From: an uncultured Bacteroidota bacterium
Lineage (GTDB): Bacteria > Bacteroidota > Bacteroidia > UKL13-3
Assembly: GCA_903850915.1 (NCBI GenBank)
Contig: CAINMV010000014.1
Coordinates: 1 to 64,000 of the forward strand
Length of the DNA stretch: 64,000 bases
Reading direction: 5' to 3'
Of this stretch, positions 1 to 9,064 are shown piece by piece. Within the stretch, counting starts at the first letter, position 1; every line of letters starts with the position of its first letter. The notes below the pieces were generated by a model. That model made no database searches, was not told where the DNA came from, and was given only the letters and a program-made list of their open reading frames with translations. The position numbers were made by a program, and so were the translations under genes.

Positions 1-131
1 CCATTTTGAAATATCATAATGTAATTTTATTCGATTTTAACAACTACAAAAAGGTAAGGCAATTGGGTTATGGCAATGCCTTTAAGTACATTTTATTTAA
101 GATGCTGTTTCAAATAAGAAGATATGTTTAA
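1..131 (+). CDS. 3' end of an unidentified CDS (partial)
   Basis: From base 3 a frame stays open to a TAA at 129-131, giving about 42 residues and entering from beyond the left edge. The peptide ends in a basic, hydrophobic stretch (KYILFKMLFQIRRYV), which is common at the C-terminus of cytoplasmic, membrane-associated enzymes such as family 2 glycosyltransferases. That resemblance is only an impression. The piece is too short to name, and a chance open frame in AT-rich DNA is possible. Confidence 0.4.
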   Translation, partial: ILKYHNVILFDFNNYKKVRQLGYGNAFKYILFKMLFQIRRYV

Positions 132-281
132 GAAAATGAATATAGGATTAGAGATTGATGCAATATAAATTTATGTGAAAATTGATAAAACATTTTATAA
201 ATATATTTGTTGTTTCGTAAATCTCTAACTAATTCCGACGAAAATACCTAGTCATAGGATACTTTTGTTGGTTATATGCTA

Positions 282-312
282 TTGTATTAGAAAGAATATT
301 GCCATACTTTTG
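282..312 (+). promoter_or_regulatory. Bacteroidota-type promoter of prmA
   Basis: TTG (282-284), a 20-nt spacer and TACTTTTG (305-312) match the Bacteroidota -33/-7 (TAnnTTTG) promoter. A second TACTTTTG copy, also followed by TTG, lies at 260-267 but has no TTG at the right distance upstream. The start codon is 25 nt after the downstream box, so a leader of about 20 nt is expected. Confidence 0.6.
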
Positions 313-337
313 TTGCATTAGGAAATCACAATAATTA

Positions 338-1195
338 ATGGAAAAATATACTGAGTTGGTGTTTGAAGCAGACAATGAAATACAAGAGCTGCTTGTTGCT
401 GAGTTAAGCCCTCTCAATTTCGATAGCTTTACACAGGAAGACAATCGATTAATGGCGTATTCTTTATCGGAAGACTATGCGGTCAATCAATCATCTATCG
501 ATGAGATAGTTCAACGCTATGGCGTGAAATTACTTTCATTTAAGGAGATTGAAAATAATGTGAATTGGAACAAGGAATGGGAAGAAAGTTTCCAGCCGAT
601 TGTAATAGGTAATGAAATTTATGTTAGGGCTCAATTTCATGAGACGAAACAAGGGTTTAAGCATGAAATAATAATTCAGCCGAAAATGAGCTTTGGCACA
701 GGCCATCATGAAACCACACAGTTGATGATGGAGTTGATGCTTGAACATAATTTTATGGATGCCGCCTGCCTAGATATGGGTTGCGGTACTGGTGTTTTAG
801 CCATACTGGCGGAGCAACTTGGTGCAGCTCATACCATTGCAGTAGATTATGATTCTTGGTGTTTTGAAAACACACAAGAGAACTTTGAAATTAATGGCAT
901 GAAGCATGCAACAGCAGTTTTAGGCGATGCGCAAGTGCTTTCAGATCCTGAATTTCTTGACCTCTGGATGCCCTTTAATAAAAGGGTTATATTAAGTAAT
1001 ATTACAAAAAATTATAATCTTGAAAATATAAGTATCTATCATCAAATTGCGCAGCCTGGTAATATCATTCTTATCAGTGGATTTTATGAAGACGATTTAC
1101 AAGATTTAAGAAATGAAGCTGCGATTTATGGACTTATTTTCGTAAAATCGAAAGTTAGAAACAACTGGTGTGCGGCTGTGTTTTTGCAACAATAA
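338..1195 (+). CDS. prmA: Ribosomal protein L11 methyltransferase PrmA
   Basis: Cytoplasmic SAM-dependent methyltransferase that trimethylates lysines and the N-terminus of ribosomal protein L11. The 285 residues split into an L11-recognition N-terminal domain (about 1-65), a linker and a class I Rossmann domain. Visible family motifs are FGTGHHETT (about 119-127), the SAM-binding DMGCGTG (146-152), the ribose-binding acid D170, and SNITKN where typical PrmA has the NI-N type motif IV. Length fits the family, which is slightly shorter in Bacteroidota than in E. coli. The ATG follows a TACTTTTG promoter by 25 nt. The next gene starts 6 nt after the stop, so prmA may be co-transcribed with the exported-protein cluster downstream, although no functional link is evident. 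Confidence 0.93.
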   Translation: MEKYTELVFEADNEIQELLVAELSPLNFDSFTQEDNRLMAYSLSEDYAVNQSSIDEIVQRYGVKLLSFKEIENNVNWNKEWEESFQPIVIGNEIYVRAQFHETKQGFKHEIIIQPKMSFGTGHHETTQLMMELMLEHNFMDAACLDMGCGTGVLAILAEQLGAAHTIAVDYDSWCFENTQENFEINGMKHATAVLGDAQVLSDPEFLDLWMPFNKRVILSNITKNYNLENISIYHQIAQPGNIILISGFYEDDLQDLRNEAAIYGLIFVKSKVRNNWCAAVFLQQ

Positions 1196-1201
1196 TATAT
1201 C

Positions 1202-4200
1202 ATGAGATTTAAATTAATATTCGTCTTTATCCTTGTTTTTGGGAAATTTGTTTCTAACGCTCAAACGCAATTTAGAAGTTTCACCCAGGATACCGGAGTT
1301 TATATAAAAGAACTCGGTGAGTTTATGCGTGAAAATAAAAATGAAGAAGCAATCGCTACGTACAAACAATTTTTAATAGAATGGAATCGGCCTATTTTCA
1401 GCGAAGAGCAGAAACGTTTTATGGTTCGGATTTCCAATAAAATGTTGATTGCCAAAATGAGGGAAAACACCGAGTTCGTTTCTTTGTTAAAGGCATTATC
1501 GTCATATTCTAGGAAAAGTAAAGGGGAGGCCATATTTGTAAATTGGCAGAGAATTGTAGAGAAGACATTGATTGAGAATAAAAAGTCGTTTAAGGATTTT
1601 CTAGATTTCACCGCGAACCTTTTTGAAGACAATGTTATTTACACTAATAACCTTCGTAATTGGCAATGTAATAGTTCGGAATATGAATTAAAGTTTGATG
1701 GAGAGCCTTTTATTTATTTCCCTAAAACTAGTATTAAATGCTATGCTAATGGGGGAAGTGGAACAATTTCAAATACATCAGGAACATATTATCCCAATAA
1801 GAAAATATGGAAGGGTGAAGGTGGCAAAATTGCATTCACACGTGTCGGCCTCGATTCCGATAAGGTATGGGTCGACTTGAAACGTTATACCTTAAATACA
1901 GATAAGTCGGAGTTCACTATTGATAGCGTTTTGCTAACTAACAAAGAATATAAAATCAACAATATACTTGGAAGTGTAACGGAAAAAATGGTCTCTGAAA
2001 ATGAATCTGCATATACCAGTTATCCTAAATTTCGTTCGTATAGTAAGGAGGTTTTTATTGAGGATTTTGGGAAAGGAATAAAGTATAAGGGTGGATTTGG
2101 AATGAATGGTAAGGAAATTGCAGGTACTGGAACAATCGACCAACGTGCTACATTCTCCTTTTTTTACCATGATACTTTACGTTGTAAAGTTGAGGCAGTA
2201 GAGTTTTTTATTTCAAAAGAACGTATCGCGTCTGTGGATACTCGATTTAAAGTTTACTTGGATTCTGACTCCTTAGTGCATCCTAAAATTAAAATTGATT
2301 ACAATCGAAAAGATCGCAAGTTCTTTGCCTATCGTGGTCAAGAGGGGGTTCAGTCGAGTCCTTTATACGATTCTTATCATCGTGTAGAGCTGTATATTGA
2401 TGAGGTGAATTGGCTCATCGATGGACCCAAAATGGACTTTAAAATGGCATCGAAGGATCAGTCAGCTCGATTTGAGTCGCTTAGTTTTTATAGAGAGCAA
2501 AGGTATGATCAAATGCAAGGCGTATTGGATTACAATCCGCTTACTAAGGTGGCTCAATTTTGCCGAATGCGTCGCTCCCCTGATTTCACTCTTGAAGATT
2601 TTGGCGCATTTATGGGTGTAAAGGAGGAATATGTACTTCCTTATGTATTATTAATGGCAGATAAAGGATTTTGCAACTACGATATCGATTCTCGTAAGGT
2701 TCATATTTATAATAAAGTTTACGACTATGTGAATGCACACAACGGTGTGGCTGATTATGATATCATCAAATTTGAATCTGTAATTGGCGCTCGCCCCAAT
2801 GCAAGTATCAATTTTATTAATTATGATCTTCAAGTGGAAGGCGTGCCGCGCATACAATTTAGCGACTCCCAAAATGTTTATGTGATACTTGACGACCAGA
2901 AGTTGAATATTAAAAAGAATCGTGATATGGAATTTGCCGGTCGTGTTCATGGCGGTCGTTTTGATTTTTATGGGGCAGGATTTCATTTCGATTACAAGAA
3001 TTTTAATATTAAATTAAATAATGTCGATTCATTGAAGTTCTCATTTCCCGTAGGCGCAAAAGATGAATATGGTAGGGAAACTTTAATGCGCGTTAACACC
3101 GTACTTCAAAATATTTATGGAACACTCTATATCGATAACCCGAACAATAAATCGAGTCGGTTAAATTTTCCGGAGTACCCTATTTTTAAGAGTGAGAAAG
3201 GGTCAAATGTATTTTATGATTATCCTGCAACGCAAGGCGGATCCTACAAGAGAGATCGTTTCTTTTTCAAAGTGGATCCGTTTACAATAGATAGCTTGGA
3301 TAACTTTACGAAGGAAGGTTTGGTTTTCGATGGTGAGTTTATGGCAGGAGGAATTGTTCCCGATTTTCGATATCAGTTAACATTACAAGATGATTATTCC
3401 TTAGGTTTTAAAACACATACACCTGCCGGTGGATATCCTTTGTATAGAGGTAAAGGTCATGGCGAATTCGAAATGAGCTTAAGTAATCAAGGTTTCTTTG
3501 GCAGCGGGTTTGTAGATTATCTGACTACCCATATCATATCACCTAATTTTTTATTTTTATTAGATTCGATGAATACCATTGCTGATGAAGTGGTGGTTTC
3601 AAAGTCTACTTTATTTCCATCAGCTATTACACACGGGGCTCTAGTCGATTGGCGTGCTTATCGCGATACGATGTATGTATATCAGCAAAAGGAACCTTTT
3701 TTGATGTATGATAAGGTGGCAACTCTAGATGGGAATTTAATTATTACACCAAAAGGAATGGGAGGTGCCGGAACTATTGCGTTTGATGACGCCGAAATAT
3801 CATCGAAAAACTTTTTGTTCTCAAACCACACTTTCAGTGCCAACGTAGCTACATTTAAATTAAAATCAGTAGATCCAGGGAAATATGCATTTAATGCGAC
3901 CAACGTAAAGGCTTTTGTTGATATGGAAAAAAGGTATGCGGACTTTAAGTCGAATACCAATATAGCTAATGTCGAATTGCCATATAACCAATACCGTTCT
4001 ACCTTAAGCGATATGACATGGAAGATCGACGAGAAGAAAATAATTTTAACTGCAGGTAAGTTGCAACCTCCTGCTACGGCTGGATTTATTTCCATGTTGC
4101 ACGTGCAAGATTCATTAAATTTTCTTTCTTCAAATGCGGTATTCGACCTTAAAACATTTATCCTAAATTGCAATAAAGTGCCATACATTTTTGTCGCTGA

Positions 4201-5575
4201 TTCGCGTATCATCCCTGATAGCAATAAGGTTGTCATCAATCAAAATGCGTGGATGAGCACATTAAATAGAGCGCTTTTAAAAACGGATACGGTAAAAGGA
4301 TATCACGACTTGTACAATTGCTCACTCAATATCCTTGGACGTCAAAGTATGAGTGGTAATGGCTATTATAATTTCCATGATAAGTTTAAAAACAAACAAA
4401 TCATTTACTTTAATGAAATCTCCGTTAACACTGAGAAACAAACAACCGCACGTGCCAATATAGCCGATACCTCCGCATTTGTTATAAATAAGCACTTCGA
4501 CTATAAAGGTGAAATTAATTTAACCAGCTTTAAGAAAAACCTAAATTTCAATGGGTATGTTTTGCCTATCCATGACGAGAATCCCAAGAGTGTTTGGTTC
4601 CGATTTGATGATGCCATCAATCAGGATTCGGTAGTTTTAAATATCGATGATCCAATAGATGCAGATAAAAATCCGTTGAGTATTGGATTTAATGTAGCAA
4701 ACGATTCTACAGGCTTTTATACTTCCTTTTTTAGTAGAAGGCACTCTTATAGCGACGATATGATTCTCATTGCTCGAAGTGGAAAAATGTTTTACGATGA
4801 GCGAACTGGTGAATTCAAATGCGGTGATGACAAGAAACTTAAGGGTAAATCATATCAAGGTAGTGTTGTTACTTTTAATGAGCCGCTTAAAAAAATCTCA
4901 GGAGAAGGAAAGATCAATTTCAATGCGAATGGAGATAAATTTAAAATCAGTGCGGCAGGCACAATAACCAATAAGTTAGCCGACACCTTGTTTAATATGG
5001 ATATTGTAGCGCTCTTTGATTTCATTTTACCTAAGCAAGCACTTACTATGATGGGCGATACTATTTATAGTTCTTCAAGGGAATTGCCCAATGTTTCCAC
5101 TGACCGTAATGTATTGAAAGTTGGCTTAGGTGAATTAGCGGAAGAGAAGAACTATGATAAAGTTATTAATAAACTTGAAAAGGAGAATACTATTGCATTA
5201 CTCGATGAATTTAAAAAGACATTGATGATTACTGACTTGAAGATGACATGGAAAAATCAAAGTCGTGCTTTTGTTGGTGTAGGGGCAATCGGCATTAATA
5301 ACATAGGTAAAAAAGAGATACAAAAACGTCTATTTGGCAAAGTTCAAGTAACCAAAAAACGAAGTGGTGATATTATTGGAATTTATTTTGAGACGAATGC
5401 TGATACGTGGTATTATTTTAATTTTAAGGGTAAAACGCTAAGTGTGTTAAGTAGCGATGAGAGCTTTAATAAAGTAATAAAAGAAAATATTAGTAAAGTT
5501 TCAGAAGATGATTACCGAATTGTTTTGGCATCACTTCGAGATAAGACGGTGTTTTTAAAATACCTTGAATATTAA
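1202..5575 (+). CDS. Giant exported beta-rich protein of unknown function (1457 aa)
   Basis: I do not recognise this family. Residues 1-20 form a Sec signal peptide (hydrophobic core, cleavage after SNA), so the protein is exported. A mostly helical, lysine- and glutamate-rich segment (about 25-150) is followed by roughly 1250 residues that look almost entirely beta-stranded. That part has recurring short units built as G-x-G-x-I/F followed by alternating hydrophobic strands, for example GGSGTISNTSG near 180, GGAGTIAFDD near 860 and GEGKINFNANG near 1240. No transmembrane segment, lipobox, catalytic signature or T9SS sorting domain is visible, and the C-terminus simply ends in LKYLEY. It is first in a run of six exported proteins. 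A long beta-groove or surface-scaffold protein is a guess from composition only. Confidence 0.8.
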   Translation: MRFKLIFVFILVFGKFVSNAQTQFRSFTQDTGVYIKELGEFMRENKNEEAIATYKQFLIEWNRPIFSEEQKRFMVRISNKMLIAKMRENTEFVSLLKALSSYSRKSKGEAIFVNWQRIVEKTLIENKKSFKDFLDFTANLFEDNVIYTNNLRNWQCNSSEYELKFDGEPFIYFPKTSIKCYANGGSGTISNTSGTYYPNKKIWKGEGGKIAFTRVGLDSDKVWVDLKRYTLNTDKSEFTIDSVLLTNKEYKINNILGSVTEKMVSENESAYTSYPKFRSYSKEVFIEDFGKGIKYKGGFGMNGKEIAGTGTIDQRATFSFFYHDTLRCKVEAVEFFISKERIASVDTRFKVYLDSDSLVHPKIKIDYNRKDRKFFAYRGQEGVQSSPLYDSYHRVELYIDEVNWLIDGPKMDFKMASKDQSARFESLSFYREQRYDQMQGVLDYNPLTKVAQFCRMRRSPDFTLEDFGAFMGVKEEYVLPYVLLMADKGFCNYDIDSRKVHIYNKVYDYVNAHNGVADYDIIKFESVIGARPNASINFINYDLQVEGVPRIQFSDSQNVYVILDDQKLNIKKNRDMEFAGRVHGGRFDFYGAGFHFDYKNFNIKLNNVDSLKFSFPVGAKDEYGRETLMRVNTVLQNIYGTLYIDNPNNKSSRLNFPEYPIFKSEKGSNVFYDYPATQGGSYKRDRFFFKVDPFTIDSLDNFTKEGLVFDGEFMAGGIVPDFRYQLTLQDDYSLGFKTHTPAGGYPLYRGKGHGEFEMSLSNQGFFGSGFVDYLTTHIISPNFLFLLDSMNTIADEVVVSKSTLFPSAITHGALVDWRAYRDTMYVYQQKEPFLMYDKVATLDGNLIITPKGMGGAGTIAFDDAEISSKNFLFSNHTFSANVATFKLKSVDPGKYAFNATNVKAFVDMEKRYADFKSNTNIANVELPYNQYRSTLSDMTWKIDEKKIILTAGKLQPPATAGFISMLHVQDSLNFLSSNAVFDLKTFILNCNKVPYIFVADSRIIPDSNKVVINQNAWMSTLNRALLKTDTVKGYHDLYNCSLNILGRQSMSGNGYYNFHDKFKNKQIIYFNEISVNTEKQTTARANIADTSAFVINKHFDYKGEINLTSFKKNLNFNGYVLPIHDENPKSVWFRFDDAINQDSVVLNIDDPIDADKNPLSIGFNVANDSTGFYTSFFSRRHSYSDDMILIARSGKMFYDERTGEFKCGDDKKLKGKSYQGSVVTFNEPLKKISGEGKINFNANGDKFKISAAGTITNKLADTLFNMDIVALFDFILPKQALTMMGDTIYSSSRELPNVSTDRNVLKVGLGELAEEKNYDKVINKLEKENTIALLDEFKKTLMITDLKMTWKNQSRAFVGVGAIGINNIGKKEIQKRLFGKVQVTKKRSGDIIGIYFETNADTWYYFNFKGKTLSVLSSDESFNKVIKENISKVSEDDYRIVLASLRDKTVFLKYLEY

Positions 5576-5704
5576 GGTTTGTATTTGGACTGACTTTTTA
5601 AATGGCAGATAATTATTTATACTGCGTTATTGCTTAAATTTGAGCCGATTATTAAATATTTAATTAATACTACATTTATTATAACCAAATCAATTACAAA
5701 CATT

Positions 5705-7396
5705 ATGCCCCTATTTAAGGAGCTAATCCATCGTATAACGCCCAAGGAGAAGTTGAGACCTAATGTATTAGGGCGCGTTTTTGTTTTTTGTTTGCTCATT
5801 GTTTCGTTGCGGTTAAATGCTCAAGAAGGTTGGCGAGAGTGGGAGAAGATTTATAGCGACGAGTTTATTCTCGTGGAATTGCAACTGTATTATTCAGATA
5901 ATAGTTGTGAAGACTTAGGGAAACAATACAAATATAGAACTAGGGTAACAGGCCAGTATCGCTCATTTCCCTTTTTTGTAAATTGGAAAATGAATTATTT
6001 TGATTGTAATGGAGTTCTGTATTATCAAAATAACTATACTGAAGTATGGAAAATGGGAGGCGGAGGGGCTTTTGGAATCATCAACGAGTCGCTCGACAAT
6101 CGCTTTACGGCATCATCAATATTGGAACCCTACTACGAGGTTAATTCGTCAAAGATTAAAAAGTATGATTCTGGATTTATGTCTAAAGGCTATTCATTAA
6201 ATCCATCATGCATAGATTTTGTTACTTCTGATGGTGCTACAAAGCTTACTGTTGAAGGGAAGTACTTAGGCTCAGAAGCCGACTGGTATTGGTATCAAGG
6301 TAGTTGCAAGGGGAAGTTAATTGGAAAAGGCGCAAGTATCACGGTGAAGCCTGAAGAAACTACATCTTACTTTGTAAAAGCAGAGGGCGCTGAATATTCT
6401 ACTTCATGTATTCAAACCACGATTGTAGTGAAAAAAGTCATGAAACTGGATTTGGTGGATATGAAGGTAAAGCCAACATTTACCATGGAAGTGCAGCCTG
6501 GAAAGGAAACGCAGATTGCGGTTGTTAATATTCCGGTTGATAGTAGTATTGCTCCAGCCTCTATTATCGGGCCTTCTTCATTATGCAAGGGCGACAGCAC
6601 AATACTACGTGTATATCATGGTCATCTTGCCCCGGGGTCCGAATGGGTTTGGTACTCTAGTGAGAGTCGCACGGCAAGTATCGGAAGCGGTGATTCTATA
6701 TTCGTAAAACCAGAGAAAAAAACTATCTATTATGTGAAGGCTGAAGGAAGGTCAGGTAATACAAAAAGTGTGTCGTTCACAATTAACGTTCAAGAAAAAT
6801 CTAATATCACTTATTCTATCATTTATAAGGGTAAGCCAACGCTCTGTCCCGGACAAAAGGTGGAGTTAGAAGTGGACAATTATGTAACGGAATTTGACGG
6901 AATCTGGAATTGGTATAGCGATTCATGCAACTGTGAGATTTTGGGAACAGGCGCTTTTATTGAGTTTTATCCTACACGAACGACCACCTATTATTTGCGC
7001 CGTGATGGATTTTGTAACTCTTTTGATGGGGCAAGTGTCACTATCCACGTTAATCCCAATTCAGAAATATCCAATGCTCATATTGTTTCCCCGGATACGG
7101 TTTTCTATAAAGAAAATGCAAAGCTTTTTATACGTGGAGGAATATTAGGGGAAGGGTCGAAATGGTATTGGTACAAAGACAGTTGCGTAAGTTATAATTT
7201 CATAGGAAATGGAGATACAGTTACGATTAATACAAGGCAGCCACGCCGATATTTTGTTCAAGCCAAAGGGCCATGTAATGTAACGCCTGCAATTGAAGTG
7301 AAAATTTTACCCTATCAACATTCTGGAATTCCTGTTAAAGAAAAAGAGAGCTTTATACAACATCTGATCGAAATTAATAAACCAATTAAGGAATGA
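5705..7396 (+). CDS. Exported protein with four Ig-like repeats
   Basis: The ATG at 5705 gives a good signal peptide (basic N-terminus, hydrophobic core VFVFCLLIVSL, cleavage near LNA-QEG). An in-frame TTG at 5630 would add 25 residues that spoil this organisation. The mature protein has a unique N-terminal domain (about 40-160) rich in Tyr, Trp and Cys, then four degenerate repeats of about 75-80 residues. Each repeat carries W-x-W-Y, a Cys pair region, G-x-G and a closing strand like TTSYFVKAEG. Such Ig-like modules are common in Bacteroidota surface adhesins. No T9SS C-terminal domain is present; the tail is charged (PIKE). The stop codon overlaps the start of the next gene (ATGA), which indicates translational coupling with the membrane protein that follows. 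Confidence 0.82.
   Translation: MPLFKELIHRITPKEKLRPNVLGRVFVFCLLIVSLRLNAQEGWREWEKIYSDEFILVELQLYYSDNSCEDLGKQYKYRTRVTGQYRSFPFFVNWKMNYFDCNGVLYYQNNYTEVWKMGGGGAFGIINESLDNRFTASSILEPYYEVNSSKIKKYDSGFMSKGYSLNPSCIDFVTSDGATKLTVEGKYLGSEADWYWYQGSCKGKLIGKGASITVKPEETTSYFVKAEGAEYSTSCIQTTIVVKKVMKLDLVDMKVKPTFTMEVQPGKETQIAVVNIPVDSSIAPASIIGPSSLCKGDSTILRVYHGHLAPGSEWVWYSSESRTASIGSGDSIFVKPEKKTIYYVKAEGRSGNTKSVSFTINVQEKSNITYSIIYKGKPTLCPGQKVELEVDNYVTEFDGIWNWYSDSCNCEILGTGAFIEFYPTRTTTYYLRRDGFCNSFDGASVTIHVNPNSEISNAHIVSPDTVFYKENAKLFIRGGILGEGSKWYWYKDSCVSYNFIGNGDTVTINTRQPRRYFVQAKGPCNVTPAIEVKILPYQHSGIPVKEKESFIQHLIEINKPIKE
6190..7310 (+). repeat. Four tandem Ig-like protein repeats
   Basis: Repeat units lie near 6190-6435, 6560-6795, 6825-7055 and 7075-7310. 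Shared landmarks are W-Y/V/N-W-Y, an I/L-G-x-G turn and a final Y-x-V/L-x-A-E/K-G strand. The copies are conserved as protein but strongly diverged at DNA level, so this is an old duplication rather than an unstable repeat. Confidence 0.7.
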
Positions 7397-8163
7397 AGAT
7401 GCAATTAAATAAACTACTCTTAGTACCTGCAATGGTATTGTCTGTGCTGTTCTTGTGCCTGTTGACTTTGGTAATTCAAGTTAACTATTCCGACAATATT
7501 CCGGTGGAGAGAGCATTGAATGCCGAAGAGCCATTTAACATATATCCGCATTTAAGAAATCTAGATGTCAATCAGTTAAAGGAAACATTTCCTTTTCAAA
7601 TTTATTTAGATTCAGCACATTGGACGGATATAAAGGAGATAAACGCAGTTTTGTGTGCCATGGATTCATCTTATCCAAACAACGAAATGGGCAATCAAGA
7701 GGTGCTTTCTATTGCGCTTACCGAAAAGCTTGAAGCACACCTTAGTAAAAGCTTTGAAGGGTATCAACCAGACTCATTAATTCGGATTTTACAATGGGCA
7801 GAGCGATTTAATAATTACGCTGCCATCGATGAAATCCATAGCCCTCTCTTTGAAGTTGTATATACCTATTGGTTCAATAGCATTTCTAATGCGTTGCGTG
7901 AAAATGCCGAGAAAAATTACGCAATTAAATATGATTATAAATTTAGATATATTGCTGAACGCCTCCGTGAGAAGCAGTTTAGCACTCCCGTAAAGGGTAC
8001 GTATATTGAAAAAACAATATATCGTTTGATTGATAAAAACTGGGCGTATCTCTTTAATAAATTTTGGTATGCTACTTCGGTACTATATAAGCTGGTGATT
8101 TTCTCGCTTGTTGCCATCCTTATTTTTCCGTATATTTATATTTTAAAAATGAAACAGAAATAG
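7393..8163 (+). CDS. Bitopic membrane protein, function unknown
   Basis: The 256-residue protein has a transmembrane segment at about residues 10-30 and a second at about 230-250, followed by a short basic tail (LKMKQK). The roughly 200 residues between them are predicted to face the periplasm and look helical. I recognise no family. The start ATG overlaps the stop of the Ig-repeat gene by 4 nt, and the next gene starts 5 nt after this stop, so the three are probably translated from one transcript. It could be an inner-membrane anchor or assembly partner for the exported proteins beside it, but that is inferred from position only. Confidence 0.8.
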   Translation: MKMQLNKLLLVPAMVLSVLFLCLLTLVIQVNYSDNIPVERALNAEEPFNIYPHLRNLDVNQLKETFPFQIYLDSAHWTDIKEINAVLCAMDSSYPNNEMGNQEVLSIALTEKLEAHLSKSFEGYQPDSLIRILQWAERFNNYAAIDEIHSPLFEVVYTYWFNSISNALRENAEKNYAIKYDYKFRYIAERLREKQFSTPVKGTYIEKTIYRLIDKNWAYLFNKFWYATSVLYKLVIFSLVAILIFPYIYILKMKQK

Positions 8164-8168
8164 ATAAT

Positions 8169-9056
8169 ATGAGGTATATTTTAGTTTTAGGCTATGTCTT
8201 TATTTTGATTACATCTTGGGCTGGATTTCATTCTGAAAAGTTACTTCCTCCAATCTACGATTCGAAGTATGTGGATGTGTCAACGGTAAAATTTAAAGAA
8301 GATCAGTTTCATGTAATATATTTAAAAAGAGATAGCAATCGAGTTAAAGCCAAGTATTTTGCCGCGTCAGACTATAATGGAAATAATGTTTTTCAGCGTT
8401 ATAAAAAGTGGTCGGCAGGAAAAAATATTATACTCGTCTCAAGTGGCACGTATATGGATTATGATGGCGTTCCAGTTGGTTTAACCATTGACAACGGGGT
8501 GATGGTGAATAAAAATTTAGCCAAGATATTTGATGCCTTGGTGGTTGTTTATGCAAATGGAGGTATCACTGTAACCAACTTAAAAGACGGTGATTTAAAA
8601 CTAAAAGGCAACGGTGCAGATACCGCGAAAAAATATGATCTTAGAAAATCGGCGTGGGATCTACAGGCCTTCACAAAATGGTCTGAGTCTCATGAGGCAA
8701 CGGTTTTTCAAACACATCTTCTAGTATATAAAAACAAGCTAACCATTTCTTTTATGAACGCCAATCCGGCAGTTAATCCACGCCGTTTTTTAGCCATTGG
8801 CAAGGATAGGAATGGAAAAGGTGTGCATGCAATCATTCAGTCTACAGCATATACAACGTTATATGATGGCGCTAAGCGAACGCTTGATTTCTTAAATCAA
8901 ATGAAAGGCATGGAGGTTGTAAGTATGATAAATTTAGATACTGGCGACCAAGATGTTTTTAAATTCTTTGAAAAAGATGGCACTGTTAATAAAACAATCA
9001 AAGGCGCTAGGGAGCTCGATGCAGCTGTAAATCTCCTCACTTATTATTTTCAATAA
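8169..9056 (+). CDS. Degenerate phosphodiester-glycosidase (NAGPA/DUF2233)-like exported protein
   Basis: 295 residues with an N-terminal signal or anchor helix (about 2-19). The pattern SSGTYMDYDGVPVGLTIDNG (about 95-114) lines up with the family landmark NGGMY-x-P-x-GL-x-V found intact in the gene at 11218. A later RRFLAIG and NLDTGDQDVF line up with the SG-G and LDG blocks of that protein. The first two Gly-rich blocks are altered here (NGG to SSG, and SGPML to THLLV). I infer a paralogue of the phosphodiester glycosidase fold that may have lost catalysis and could act as a binding partner. The family call rests on the motif spacing I can read, so it remains moderate. It sits in the same operon-like run as its likely active sibling. 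Confidence 0.6.
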   Translation: MRYILVLGYVFILITSWAGFHSEKLLPPIYDSKYVDVSTVKFKEDQFHVIYLKRDSNRVKAKYFAASDYNGNNVFQRYKKWSAGKNIILVSSGTYMDYDGVPVGLTIDNGVMVNKNLAKIFDALVVVYANGGITVTNLKDGDLKLKGNGADTAKKYDLRKSAWDLQAFTKWSESHEATVFQTHLLVYKNKLTISFMNANPAVNPRRFLAIGKDRNGKGVHAIIQSTAYTTLYDGAKRTLDFLNQMKGMEVVSMINLDTGDQDVFKFFEKDGTVNKTIKGARELDAAVNLLTYYFQ

Positions 9057-9064
9057 CATCCGCC

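Noticed and set aside
3682-4239. 185-codon open frame on the minus strand inside the giant exported protein gene
   Set aside because: It is a mirror frame of a convincing coding sequence, has no signal peptide, motif or promoter box, and its composition is shaped by the opposite strand.
5630-5704. TTG-initiated 25-residue extension of the Ig-repeat protein
   Set aside because: It would place extra hydrophobic and basic residues before a complete signal peptide that starts at the ATG at 5705.
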